Below, in pieces: positions 1 through 11,658 of a DNA stretch of 64,000 nucleotides. The stretch lies in the NCBI GenBank assembly GCA_026545765.1, contig CM048839.1:52436677-52500676 (forward strand), given 5' to 3'. Numbering within the stretch: the first letter of the stretch is position 1; each line of letters opens with the position of its first letter. Below the pieces are notes generated by a model that saw only the letters and a program-made list of their open reading frames with translations, ran no database searches and had not been told where the DNA came from. Made by a program: the position numbers and the translations under genes. This DNA is from Plantago major. Lineage: Eukaryota; Streptophyta; Magnoliopsida; Lamiales; Plantaginaceae.

Positions 1-1957
1 ACTTGGTGAAAGCAATGATACTCCCGGAAAAGATTAAGACTATTGTCAAGTCTCAATCACAACCGGAGCACACTAAATTCTTTTATTTCAACCAAGGAAT
101 GCCAAATATTACTCCAAGAGAGCTCTTCTCTCATCTTGCCATCAGAGACTATGAGACAACTCGAGAGAACAAAATTTGAGAAGTTGCAAAGTGTTGCTCT
201 AGTCTCTCAAGGTACTTCTGAAAAGAAAGATACCAAAGACGCATCTGAAGAAAATGCTCTTGCAGTAAGACACATGAATAAATTTGTGAGTCAAGAGATT
301 GAGAGAAAAAAAGCTAAAGAAAAGCTGAAAAAGCATCTTGGCCCAAACTATCATCAGTACAAGAACATTCAACTAAACAACTCTCTGAAGACCCCCATTC
401 AGAAAGGTGTTAATCTTTGAAGTCAGAAATAGGAAATGATATCCGCTTCTATCACAAAAGCCTGGTCACTTCAAGAGAGATTGTCCTGCTTTAAACAAGC
501 TCAAGACAGGTGACAAGAAGGACAGAAGAAATTACAAAGAAATCAAAGGGCCTTACTGACTGAAGAAAGGAAGAAGATTCAAATCCAACTTGATGCTCTA
601 GATATTGAGACAGTTTCTGAAGATGAAGATTCAGATAACTCAAACCTACCATCACCAGAATTGTGTGGAATCACCCATGACGTAATCGACTTCGGCCTTA
701 AGAAGAATGAAATGTGTGGAGTTCTTTGAGATTCTTTGGTCCAGACATCTCCAACATTGAAATGTGTCTTATGGCTGATGAGGTAACTAACATTTCACAA
801 TTTCTGTACTATGAGAGTGATGATGGAATTGAGGATCTGGAGTTAATCAGAGTGAATTGGATCGTTATGAGAAAGAATTTCTGGAAGCACAATCCAAAAC
901 CAGAATTCTAGAGGAAAGCAAAGAAACTCTTGAAAAAGAGGTTTCTAAGCTAACCAGGATATCTGAGAACAAGAGCGCTGAAATAGCCTTTCTGAAATCT
1001 CAGATATCTGAGAAGGAAAATTCTCACAAACTAGCCTTGAATGAACTTAATAAGAAAATGATGAAGCTGCTTTCTGAGAATGAGGAACTCCGAAAGAAAG
1101 AGCTATCCTTCCAATCTTATGAAAAGGCTAGTGACACTCTCACTGAGGTTCAATCCTATCTAAGAGATCCCTCTGAGAAAGGTGGACTTGGACTCGATGA
1201 ACAATCGAGTAATTCATCTCCTCTGAAGAAGAGTGATGAAAGGTTGACCTTTGTAAAAAGTCAACAGAATGGTTCTTCAACCACCTATAGCATTGGTCAG
1301 AAAGCTAGGGTAGCTGACAAAGGAAAAGGAGTAGCAACCCAACCTTTGAAAGAACAACAAGTTCACAAGAAACTTGTGGATGAGGTTTCTAAAAAGAAAT
1401 ACAACCCTCAGACTTGTAACCATCCACATTGCTATATTACTAGGAAAGGAAGAATTGCTGGAATAGGCAAATTCTCTACTGTACCATTTTATGAAAATAA
1501 AGATGGTGCAGAAACTAGTAAGGCTTCTGAAGACCGCATTCAGAAAGCCAAAGGTGTTCGAAATGGCATTGGCTATCGTGCTATTGGAAAAGTCCTTTTA
1601 CAACAATATAAGGAAGGACAAGAACAATGGCGCAAGGCTAATATTGCACGAAGCAATAGACAGAAGTGGAAGAAATCTCAAGACACTGAAAAACTGAATG
1701 CCAGAGCTAGAAGGAACCTGGCCAGAAAGGCTAAGTTTGCTGAAAAGCAACCCCAGAAACCCAGGGTCCAGAAAGCACCAAAGGGAACACCTAGAAACAC
1801 CCCAAGAAGGAAGATTGAGATCAAAATTACTGATTCTATTGCTTCTCCTTCTGATAAAGTTAGACAAAAACAAACTCCCAAGAAATTCACTAAAATATGG
1901 ATTCCTACTGGAAGAATGTTTAGTCCAAGTGGTTCTATCTCTGAGGCAAGAACCTAA
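1..1957 (+). pseudogene. gag: E1 gag (degenerate, 5' end missing)
   Basis: The capsid part (UBN2-type copia gag) is readable at the start and matches E2 gag at 48220-48360. A frameshift near 170 splits it, and the frame continues to 420. The zinc knuckle around 440-495 is broken: the first Cys of the CCHC motif has become Arg and the frame is lost. From 857 to 1957 an open frame of 366 codons encodes a Lys/Glu-rich coiled coil followed by a basic Arg/Lys-rich tail that ends in a WIPTG motif and a TAA stop, as in E2. Gag forms the virus-like particle and binds the genomic RNA. The long coiled-coil extension is typical of Sireviruses. Identification is by domain pattern and by the homologous E2 copy. 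Confidence 0.85.
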
Positions 1958-1980
1958 CTCCTGTTTCCTGTTTTGTGCAG
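1958..1980 (+). other. gag-pol junction: stop followed by a pyrimidine tract ending in TTTTGTGCAG
   Basis: Immediately after the gag TAA stop (1955-1957) comes a pyrimidine-rich tract ending in AG at 1979-1980. It resembles a plant 3' splice acceptor. The same tract is kept in E2 (50163-50186). In E1 one base is missing relative to E2, so gag and pol are out of frame here. Whether the family uses stop readthrough or splicing at this point cannot be decided from sequence alone. Confidence 0.5.
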
Positions 1981-4900
1981 AACGCCTCTTGGACTAAGGC
2001 TCAATGGCTATTTGATAGTGGATGCGGAAAGCACATGACAGGAGACAAAGCAAATCTGGTCAACTACAAAGCTTGCAACCTTTGGACCGGACATCGATTT
2101 GGAGGAGAATTAAATCCTCTCCGGATTTGGCAACGTCAAATTGGGATCTTTAACAATTCTTGACGTATTACATGTTAAGGGTTTGAAATACAATCTATTT
2201 AGCATGAGCCGGTTTGCACAAGGATTTCTTGTGAAATTCAAAGTAAAGTTTTGCAAACTTATTGACAATGAGTCAAAGCATCCTTGGTTGCTCGACGGAA
2301 AGGTAGTCTTTATGTTGCCGATTGGGCATACGCCACAATCAAGAATGTCTCATGGTGAGTCAATCTGGTCACCTGGAAGACTTTGCACCGTTATGGCACA
2401 AAAGAATGAGTCACTTGAACTTCAAAACTCGAACAAACTTGCCAAGAAAGAGTTAGTGGTTGGCCTTCCCAAAACATCTTCGGAAAGGATGGTATCTGCT
2501 CACGCCGATGGGGAAACAATCTAAGATCTCTTTCAAGTCCAAAATCGACACTCTAGTGTTAGACCACTACAACTATTACACATGGATCTTTTGAATCATC
2601 GTAACTAGTTATGCGGGAAAGAAGTATGGTCCGTTGTTGTAGATGACTTCTCAAGATTCACTTGGGTTGTCTTCCGAAGCATAAATCGATGCTAGGGTGG
2701 AGATACCAAACTTGCTAAATAAGCTTGAAGTCATGAAAAATGACAAGGTATCGCAATCGTAATGCACCATGAATCGAATTTGTCAACCAAGACATAAAGG
2801 AGTTTTGTACGAAAGGTATACAACATCAACTTTCCTCTGTAAGAAGACCACAAAAAATGGTGTTGCGAAAGGAAAAATAGAACCCTTAAAGAAGCAAAGA
2901 AGGACAATCTTTGGTGACCGAAATAAGTGAAGTTTATTGGGTTGAAGTCGTAAACACAAGATGCTACACTCGTAATGATGTTTGATAAACAAACACCATG
3001 ACAAGACCGTATGAGCTCTTGGTTGGACCCCTAATATTAAACATCTGAAAGTGTTTGGTTGTAGATGTTTTGTTCTTAACAATGGAAAAGAGTATCTAAG
3101 AACATTTCAACCAAAGGCAGATGAAGGTGTGTTTCTTGGTTATTCTATGAATAGCAAAGCATACAGAGTTTACAACAAAAGAACAAAGAAGATTGAAGAA
3201 TCAGTTCATGTTGTATTCTATGAAGGAAGCACCCCTTGCTGATGAACTCTCAGAAAGGTTCAAGGAACTAATGATAAAGGATTCTGAATAGGAACTCTCA
3301 GAAAGGAAAAACATCATTGTGGAAAGGGAGGATGACTCTGACGAAGAAAAGCATGAAATGCCTAGTAACAACCAGATGATTCTCAGACATGATGAAGAAT
3401 TTCCTATAAGAATCCAGAAATGGAAACTGAAGATGTTCATCAGAGAGCTAACTCTGGAAATGACCTCTTTGACAGGCATGTCCCAGAAAGCTCTCACACT
3501 GAGCAAGTGTCAGACATTCACCGCCCTTCTGAGGTGCAAAATGTCACAGATACTGAAGAAGTATCAAGTCATAATCATAGTGATTCACATTCAGATCACA
3601 TAGATGTTGACCCTACTAGCCCTAAACCCATGATGAGATGGATCAAGGATCATCCTGCAAAAGACGTGATTGGACCAATCAATCAAGGTGTTAGGACTAG
3701 GAGAGCAATAGCTGAAAATGCTAATTCTCTCTTTGGATGTTTTATCTCAAACATTGAACCAAAAACTATAGAAGAAGCATTAAGAGACCAAGACTGGATC
3801 TCAGCAATGCAAGAAGAATTGGATTAGTTTGAAAGAAACAAAGTTTGGAAACTAGTTCCATTTATAGAAGGAATATCTGTGATTGGAACTAAGTGGGTTT
3901 TCAAAAGCAAGATGAATGAATCTAGTGAAATAACCAGAAACAAAGCAAGGTTGGTTGCCAAGGGATTCACCCAGACTGAAGGTTTAGATTTTGATGAGTC
4001 ATATGCACCAGTTGCCAGATTGGATGCGATAAGACTCATTCTGGCCTTTACAGCTCATAAAGACTTTAAAGTTTATCAGATGGATGTCAAAAGTGCATTC
4101 TTGAATGGTGAACTTGCTGAGGAAGTCTATGTTGAACAACCACCTGGTTTTGAAGTTTCCTCAGAAAGTAGAATGGTCTATAAACTTTAGAAAGCTCTAT
4201 ATGGACTGAAACAGGCTCCAAGAGCATGGTATGACACTTTGGGCAAATACCTTCTGGAAAGTGGTTTCAAGAAAGGTGAAGTTGATAAAACTTTATTTAC
4301 CTTAAATCATGATGGGAAACTGCTCTTAGTTCAAGTATATGTTGATGACATTATATTTGGATCTAAGGACAAGCAACTTTGTGATGACTTTGCAAATCTC
4401 ATGAAAAGTAAGTTTGAGATGAGCATGATGGGAGAATTGAACTATTTCCTAGGATTGCAATTCAAGCAACTCAATGATGGAATATTCATTAGTCAGACAA
4501 AGTATGCAAAAGACATGCTCACAAAGTTCAATCTTAAGCCCTCTGAAAAGAATGCTAAGATACCTATGAGCATAGGAACCAAAATGACCTATACTGAATC
4601 AGATAAGAGTGTTGAAGAACACAAGTATAGGAAATTAATAGGTTCACTACTTTATCTTACTGCAAGCAGACCTGATATTCAATATGCAGTTGGAGTGTGT
4701 GCTAGATTTCAAACAAATCCAATGCAATCACACTACAACATTGCTATGAAAATATTAAGGTATGTGAAAGGTACAGTAGATGTAGGTTTGTGGTATCCTA
4801 AAGAAGGTGGATTGAGTTTGGCTGGTTACTCAGACGCTGACTATGCTGGATCAATGCTTGACAGGAAAAGTACCTCAGGAACTTGTCAGTTTCTGGGAGC

Positions 4901-5291
4901 TAGAATTATCTCATGGTTTAGCAAGAAACAAAACTAAATTGCAACTTCTACCACAGAGGCTGAATATATTGCTGCTGGTTGTTGTGCAACACAAATTTTG
5001 TGGATTCAACAACAATTCAGAGACTATGGACTCAATAAAGAGAAAACTCCCATTTTCTGTGATAACACAAGTGCTATTGCAATCACACAGAACCCCAAGT
5101 TCCATGCCAGAACAAAGCACATTGATGTTAGACACCACTTCATCAGAGACCATGTTGAAAAAGGCAATATAGAGATACTCAAGATTGGCACAGAAGACCA
5201 ACTTGCAGATATCTTCACCAAGCCCCTACAAGAAAGCCGGTTCTTGACCTTAAGACATAATCTTGGGTTAATGGAGTTGCCTAAGGACTGA
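1975..5291 (+). pseudogene. pol: E1 pol (protease, integrase, reverse transcriptase, RNase H), degenerate
   Basis: The protease motif DSGCGKHMTG lies near 2010-2040. The integrase region (about 2370-3240) is badly eroded by scattered one- to few-base indels. Reverse transcriptase is well preserved at 3780-4700, with the RT-core motif [12 protein letters not shown] near 4081 and the catalytic YVDD near 4340. RNase H runs from about 4820 to 5291 and ends in the usual TKHIDVRHHFIRDHV and ADIFTKPL motifs. In-frame stops interrupt RT near 3826 and 4188, and one splits RNase H at about 4936. Pol would process the polyprotein, copy the RNA and integrate the cDNA. This copy cannot make a working product. 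Confidence 0.9.
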
Positions 5292-6222
5292 AAAATGTCC
5301 TCAATCTCTAAAGTCTGAGTAAGCAAGGTAGAAAAGGAGTAGGCCTCTGAGAACATGCTCTCAGAAAGCCAAGTTGTTAAGAAGTGATGCAAAGGTTTCT
5401 GAGTAGCAACACTCAGAAAGGCAAAACATTTCTGGAACGGGTATCCAGAAAGGCAAAGGTTGGTACACACTCAATGAGTAAATAAGACTAGAACTTACTT
5501 ACTAAGAGTGGGTCAAATACATTCAAACAACTGAAGTTTCTGATTCTTGAATTCAGGAAACTATTTAGTCATAAAGAGAAAAGACACATAAAGCCCAAAA
5601 AGTATAAGTTCTGAAAGTCAAACATGTGAAATGTCTTGTATTTTTACTATTTTCATGATAAACAATATATAGATAAGGACTTGACACTCAGAATGATAAG
5701 CTCAAACGATTAAGTGTTCCTACTCTTTACTAAGTGACACAATGAATGTAGCATATTAAAAATCCATCAAGTCGGCACATTACCATTTGTTGATTGATAT
5801 CATTACAAGATATTCAATGTAAGCCCTTGATGTATATACGTTTGATCTCAACAGCTGAGATTAAAACAAAGCAAGTAATGTCTGTTGAGAAATGCAGACA
5901 TGGCCCACTAAGCATTTAATAAAGTACAAAGGATGTACCACGCCTATGCAGATACAAAGACACACATTCATACTCAGTTATACGTATGTTGTATCTATGT
6001 ACGTTTTGTCTGCTATATATATAGGAATTGGGCAAAAGACAAACACTTTTACCAAATTCGAAATTTCATACTTGCATCAAAATAGCAAAATCTCTCAAGA
6101 TTTCTGCAAAACTTCTTCTGCAACTCAACTTATTGTGCTTAGTCTTCTGAAAAGATAGACTAATCTCGATTATTCTTGCAAAACCCATCTGTAAACACTC
6201 ACTCAAAGACTCTATATAAGAG
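5292..6222 (+). other. E1 pol-to-third-gene spacer (leader of the third gene)
   Basis: About 930 bases without a coding frame lie between the RNase H stop and the ATG at 6223. The second half is homologous to the equivalent spacers of E2 (54739-55548), E3 (44754-45496) and E4 (63041-63816). All four share a block with GCATTTAAT downstream of GGCCCACTA or similar, then a TATA box, then the AACTTGCA..AATAGCAAAA block that presumably lies in the transcript leader. Conservation of non-coding sequence here points to a promoter rather than passive spacer. Confidence 0.6.
6014..6023 (+). promoter_or_regulatory. Internal TATA box of the E1 third gene
   Basis: The run TATATATATA is preceded by GC and followed by GGAATTGGGCAAAAGA, 200 bp before the ATG. 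The equivalent motif with the same flanks (GCTATATATATAGGATTTTGGCAAAAGA-like) is present in E2, E3 and E4. Its position and conservation suggest an internal RNA polymerase II promoter for the third gene. Confidence 0.55.
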
Positions 6223-9200
6223 ATGGCACCAAAGAAGATGACCACCAAGAACCCTAAGGCCGCATCATCTGCTCCTGCTGAAAAGCAAGGAGGAAAAGAA
6301 CTCAAGGTGTTGAATAAACGCCTTCTAGGAGAGTTTACCCCTTCTGACTGGAATCCAAGTCACAAGATGAATTGGGGAGCTTTTCTTGTGAAGAAATATG
6401 TTTCTGCAGCCATTTCTTCAAAAGCAGATAGAAAACTAATATTGGGAATGTTGAAAAGTTCCCATATCTACAAGTTTCTGTGTGCTGCACCCAGTGGACT
6501 ATCCACACTGGATGTGTTGGAGTTCTACAACAACTCCAAAATCTTCACAAAAGTTGTGAATGACGTAGAAGAGAAGTACATGCGATCAAGTTCAAGGACA
6601 AGAAATTGTTCTATCGCAAGACTTTACGCAACTTATTCCGATTGAAAATCGAGGAACAATCGGCGACATCAACATCGTGGATGCCTCCATGATTCAAAGT
6701 GTTAAGGAGCTATTTGAGGCAATCCAGATTGAAAATGCAAAGGTTGCCCAAGAACTTTGTTCGAAAGCCATCGAACCGGTCATCTCGAAACACTTGGAGT
6801 ACTTTGCTCTCATTCTGTCCGTTGCTTTGATGGCAACAAAGGTGGAGTAGACCAGATAAGCATGGAGAGATGGATGATGATGCATCTTCTGAATAAGAAG
6901 CATGAAGGGCAGGAAACCCACTTTAATTGGGGGAAGTACGCCTTCAACAAATTTCTTGGGCACATTGAGGAATTTGAGCCTAAAATCACCAATGGCCTTG
7001 CTGAGACAAAGGCCAATATGCATTTTGGTCTCAGAATCTGCTACATTCTGGAAACAATGGGAATAACTCTCGAAGAGACAGAAATCCTACCACCAACTCC
7101 TTTTAGACATGCCTTTGAAGAAAAGGAGAAAATTGTCACCGAGAAAGCTCGGAAAGAGGCGTAAGAGCTTGAAGGCGCCCAACAAGGTGAAGAGGTCTCG
7201 AGCAAGCTCTCGCCAACCTCCAGGTTGCAAGAGAAAGAGGACTCAAAGCAAGAGAGCCTCTAAGTCCCAAAGTGTACAAAAAGCACAACCTTCTGGAGAC
7301 AAGATCTCAGAAGATGTTGTTCGGCCAGAAAGGCAACACCAGAAAGCCCCAAGAATTCTGAGACAGGCTGCTCCAGAAATCTCCAGAGATGATAGAAATA
7401 TCATAGATGGGTCAGCTCCCAATCTGACAAGAATTACGATGATGATGTAGTACTTACACAAGTATTCAAAAAGTCCAAGATTGAGACCCATGGAGGAGCA
7501 TCAAGCTCAGCCCCTCAGAAAGAAAGGAGCCCCTCTATCCAGCAGGAAGAAGAAGGCCTGGATGAGGAAGATAGAGTGATGGAAGATGTTGACATTGCTT
7601 CCACATTCACAATGCCAGCACTTAATGTGGCTGAAGAAAACCCTGTTCTTCAACAGGTTCCTCAACCTTCTGAGAGAGCTCAACTCTCAGAAAGAGATCA
7701 AACTGAGATGGAGACTCAGAAAGATATTGTAGAGGAGACCAACAATGAGCAAAGAGAGGCTGTGGAAACTCCACTAGTCCAAGAGACCCAAACTCAGCCT
7801 GACTCTATTCAGGTAACAAAGATAGTTTGTATCTAACATGTCAACATAATTGTATGTTAACTTGTTACTCATAAGCTGTATTTGTTACAGGCCAACTTGG
7901 AGACACAATTTCAGGGGGGAGAAAACTTGTACACTCCCTTGAATCAAGAAGAGGTTACTCCAACCTCAGAACATCAAGAAGAGCACATTCTGGTGTAGTA
8001 AAGTTATCTCTGAACAAGAAATAACTAACTTAAAATTGCTCTAATCTTATGTTCTGATATTCTTAATTGTCTCTTATTAGGCTACAACTGAGAAAGTAGT
8101 GGAGGCTCAATCAATATGTTTGTTCTATCTTACAGGCTCAATCAGAAGAACACTTGGACGGAGAGAATGTGATCTGATCTCCTCCAAGAGAAACTAAAAC
8201 TGCTGAACAAGCAGTATCTGCAGAAAAGGTGCCAGAAACCCCCAAGGTTTCTGAGGAACTTGCTACTGAGCTTCTTCACTTGGAAGTAAGTGAAGTCTCA
8301 GAAAGCACTTTTCCATCTATCTTTTCTGTTAACAGTTTCTAAACATATTTGATTGTAATTCTCAGGTTCAATCAGAAAGAAAGGATGCTGAGGATCAGAC
8401 TTCTCCTCACATCAAGGTATCTGAGGCCTCTGTGCCCAAACAAGCAGAAGTCCAAGCAAATGAGCCTAGTGTTTCTACGGGTATGCTCGAAGCTTACTTT
8501 TGCACACGATACTAACACAAGTAGTTTGAAGAAAACTAACTTGATCCCTTTCTTCGTGCTCAAAGTCTAGTGCCACTCAACTTACTCCAAGCCTTTAAGA
8601 AGCACACTCTCAAGAAACATCTAAAGTGCTTGCATAATGGCGTAAACTCAGAAAGGCCGATCTTTCTGAAATTGCAAGAGTAATTGACATCCCAGAGAAA
8701 AGGGCCATAACAATCAATCTGGAAGACCATATCCATGCTATGTGTCCCATAGAATCATATTCTTTTGCCACTCTGATGGATGATAACTTCTTAAATGAAG
8801 TAGCACAAAGACTCCTAGCAGACTTTCAAGTCTGCGATGCTCAAACCAAGAGCGGATGGTGACCCATCCCGCCTTGCAAAGAAGCTCACAACCTACCCTT
8901 CTGAGCAAGAAGAAGTAAATGGGAGGATGATCACACTTCCTAATGTGATCAACCTGGTTTCTGAAGATGAGGAGGAAACTGATGAGAATGACTACCAAGA
9001 ACCTCCTTCTGAGCATCCAAGTCAAGAAGACAAGAAAAAGGATGATGATGATGATGATCAGAATGATGATCCCCAACCTGGAAACGGCGGGATTCAGAAA
9101 GTTAGCAAAGGAAGTGCAGAAAAGGCTACTCCTTCCAATGCTCAGAAAGCCCCATCATCACCACCACCAAAGTCTCATCAAAATACCCAACAGGCTGAAC

Positions 9201-11227
9201 AAGACACAATTGAAGAAATCAGCGACTGAGTTCAGGATTGAACAACTCAGATTTAAGTTGGAAGAGGAGAAGAGAATCAACTTAGAGTGTCAAGCTCTTA
9301 TTGAAGAAAAGGAAGCCAAACTTGAAAAGCTCAGAGAAGCTAATGCTAAGGAACTGGCACTCCTAGATGAGCAAAGGTTGTGGAAAATGCCATCGTTGTC
9401 AGATAGATGGATAGATGCCATGGATGATGAATGATGATGAAGCTTATGCTATTATCGTAAAGAAAGACCTTCTACTTCATACTCAAAGGCAAACAAAAGA
9501 TAAACAAAAGATTGCCAATCCAAGAAAAGGATTATGAGAATGATGTAAAAATAAACCCAAACTTGATCTCCCAAAAGAGAGAGACTAATCACTAAGGAAA
9601 AGCTAGCCCTCCGGCTCCTCAAATTTTCTCCGCCTGTGTGCTTCAAGAAGTGATGAGCACACAAAAAGAATGTTTTCTTGGAACTAAGAGACGACTTGTT
9701 GCTCAAGACAACCAAGTCCTCAACGATCCCAGAAGAGATGAAAGATTTGTCACTGCATTGCTAAATAGAGCAACCAAAGATAGCTCTCTCTCGAAAGACT
9801 TAGCTCGATCAGAAAGAAGACTGCAACAATGCCAATCAAGCACTAGCAGATGCTACTTATTCTACTCAACAAGCTGAGGCTATTCTAAAGCCTCTTGAAG
9901 AGCTCAACAGAAAAGAGCAAGTGTTGGTTAGGCAAAACAAGGACATGAAAGAAGAAATCCAAGAATTGGTCAGGGTGCATAACAACCTCGGAAGAACTTT
10001 GAATCACTCGAAGCTTATGCTATCATGAGTCAGTCATTCATGACTTAGGGGGGAAGGAGAGATGCCTCAGAAAGGCAGAGGAAGAAAAAGAAAACAATCA
10101 AATCTCCCCTCCTCAAGTCAACTAGTCATTAAGGACACCACTGGAGACACCCCGGCTGAAGAAGTTGTTCCAGATCAACCAGCCAGAAAGCTGAGAAGTA
10201 TGGTCACTAGGGGAACCAAGTCCCTTAGGATCTCATATGGGAACAACCAGAAAGCTTCTGAAGAAGAAAATCAAGAAGAAGGTGAGGTAAGAGGTCAAGA
10301 GAGCTACAAGCCTCACAACTGGAACATCAATGATGATGATGAGGATGAATCTGATACAGATGAGCATCCACTTCACAAAAGAAGAAGGCAAGCAAGCCCC
10401 TTACAACCTCCTCTGGCAGCAAGGCCATTAGCAGCCAGAACCCCTTCGGAAATACCAAGTCAATTCAAGGGACTTCCACCAAAGACTTTCAAGGCAGGGA
10501 AGAAAGAGTCACAGGATCTCTGACGTAAGGCCACCTAACAGAAAGGCTAGAAGGGATATTCAGTTTGGCAGAGCAAACAAAGAAACTCATCAAGAAAAGC
10601 CAACTGATGCCCACATTGAGTATGTGAAGACCAATAATGAAGAGTCTTCATATAGGTGCATTCTGAACAAGAAAGGGTATTGGATTCTGGAACTGAAACA
10701 TCTACTTGTCAATGATAAGTTTCCAACTCCCATCTTCAACCAGATCCTAAAATGGAGTGAAGGCAAGCCAAATTTGCTAAAAAAAACATGAGCACCTTCA
10801 TGCCTGGCTAAACTTTGAGGTTGAAAAGAGAAATGATGCCAGAAAGATGGACCTTTCTTTTCCTTGTCCTTACCCCAAGCCAGAAGATGTGCACAAGACA
10901 AGAAAACTGGATGGTAGCTACAGCAAGCAGAACAAGCTAGGTGTTCATCCCTATGAGTCATTCTACATGACAAAGGATGAATATCTGGATGATATTCACT
11001 ATCTGGAAGAAATATACAAGTATTTCAACCTATCTGAGCTGCAAGTAGACCATGCCTGGGTCTGGGGAAAATACTACTGGGTCAAACACTTTCTGAAGAA
11101 AAACAAGAATCTTGGCAAGAGTTACCATGAAATTTGTACCTTATCCAGAAAGACAGAACTTTCTGTCAGAAGGATACTTTATGACTATGTCCAAGAATGC
11201 AGAAAAGTGGATGATTATGTCAACTGA
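6223..11227 (+). pseudogene. E1 third gene (envelope-position gene), intron-containing, degenerate
   Basis: The gene starts with an intact ATG (MAPKK) and reads openly for about 125 codons through a conserved N-terminal domain (RKLILGML, PSGLSTLDVLEFYNNS), then breaks by frameshift near 6590. Later blocks keep the family order. A second part of the N-terminal domain is at 6840-7100. Basic Lys/Arg-rich NLS-like clusters follow at 7105-7260 and small introns at about 7813-8480. An acidic patch (VSEDEEE, poly-Asp) is at 8930-9070 and a coiled coil near 9230-10020. The C-terminal domain (YWILELKHLLV, CPYPKPEDVH, HAWVWGKYYWVKHF) ends at the TGA at 11227. I see no signal peptide or membrane segment, so 'envelope-like' is positional only. 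Function unknown. Confidence 0.75.
7813..8365 (+). other. E1 third gene: cluster of small introns and symmetric exons
   Basis: Introns read by GT-AG signals: 7813-7890 (78 nt), 7993-8080 (88 nt, weak donor) and 8286-8365 (80 nt, strong GTAAGT donor and TTCTCAG acceptor). The exon 7891-7992 is 102 nt and the exon 8136-8285 is 150 nt; both are multiples of three, as in E2 and E3. A fourth intron upstream of 8136 is degenerate, with only its TTACAG acceptor clear. A further candidate donor lies at 8481 (GTATGC). Confidence 0.6.
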
Positions 11228-11643
11228 TTCAGAAAGGGTGCTGAAGAACTTGAAGTTTCTGAACCTAAGTTATTTTTGAAGACTTGAAGACTAGTATCTT
11301 AGAATGTTTACTTGGAGCTTGGACTCTCCTGTTGTTCTAATTTACTTAGTTTGTTTAATTACTTTTTGTAATCTTGCTGATTGTTTCTGAAATTCTCTAT
11401 CCGTAAAAGTTGCATCTTATTCTGTAATCTGTACCTATCTAAAGATCATACTCTCAGGTACACTCTAATAGATGACAACTTATCAGCAAAGGTCACTTCT
11501 TGTGATTTGGTTGATGTTTACTTTCTGCACTTAATTCAACTAAAATTGAATATCATTTGAAATGATTAAGTGGTGGATTGTTTTCTCTTCCAGGATTACA
11601 ACTTTGTAATAGAACTTTGAAAGATAGTCATGGATGACTGATC
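11228..11643 (+). other. E1 3' untranslated region
   Basis: No open frame. The stretch is homologous to the 3' untranslated regions of E2 (61125-61487), E3 and E5, including the AGTGGTGGATTGT and ATAGTCAT..GACTGATCAAAA blocks that lead to the polypurine tract. Such conservation next to the PPT is known in Sireviruses, where this zone carries repeated sequence signals. Confidence 0.6.
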
Positions 11644-11658
11644 AAAAAGGGGAAAATT
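11644..11658 (+). promoter_or_regulatory. E1 polypurine tract
   Basis: AAAAAGGGGAAAATT directly abuts the LTR start (TATTAGG, from the family start TGTTAGG). It is the expected primer for plus-strand DNA synthesis. Confidence 0.75.

Noticed and set aside
2040..3040. Unusually dense small indels in E1 pol as a possible sequencing-error zone
   Set aside because: The mix of substitutions and indels also fits an old decayed copy; cannot be told apart without reads, so no claim is made.
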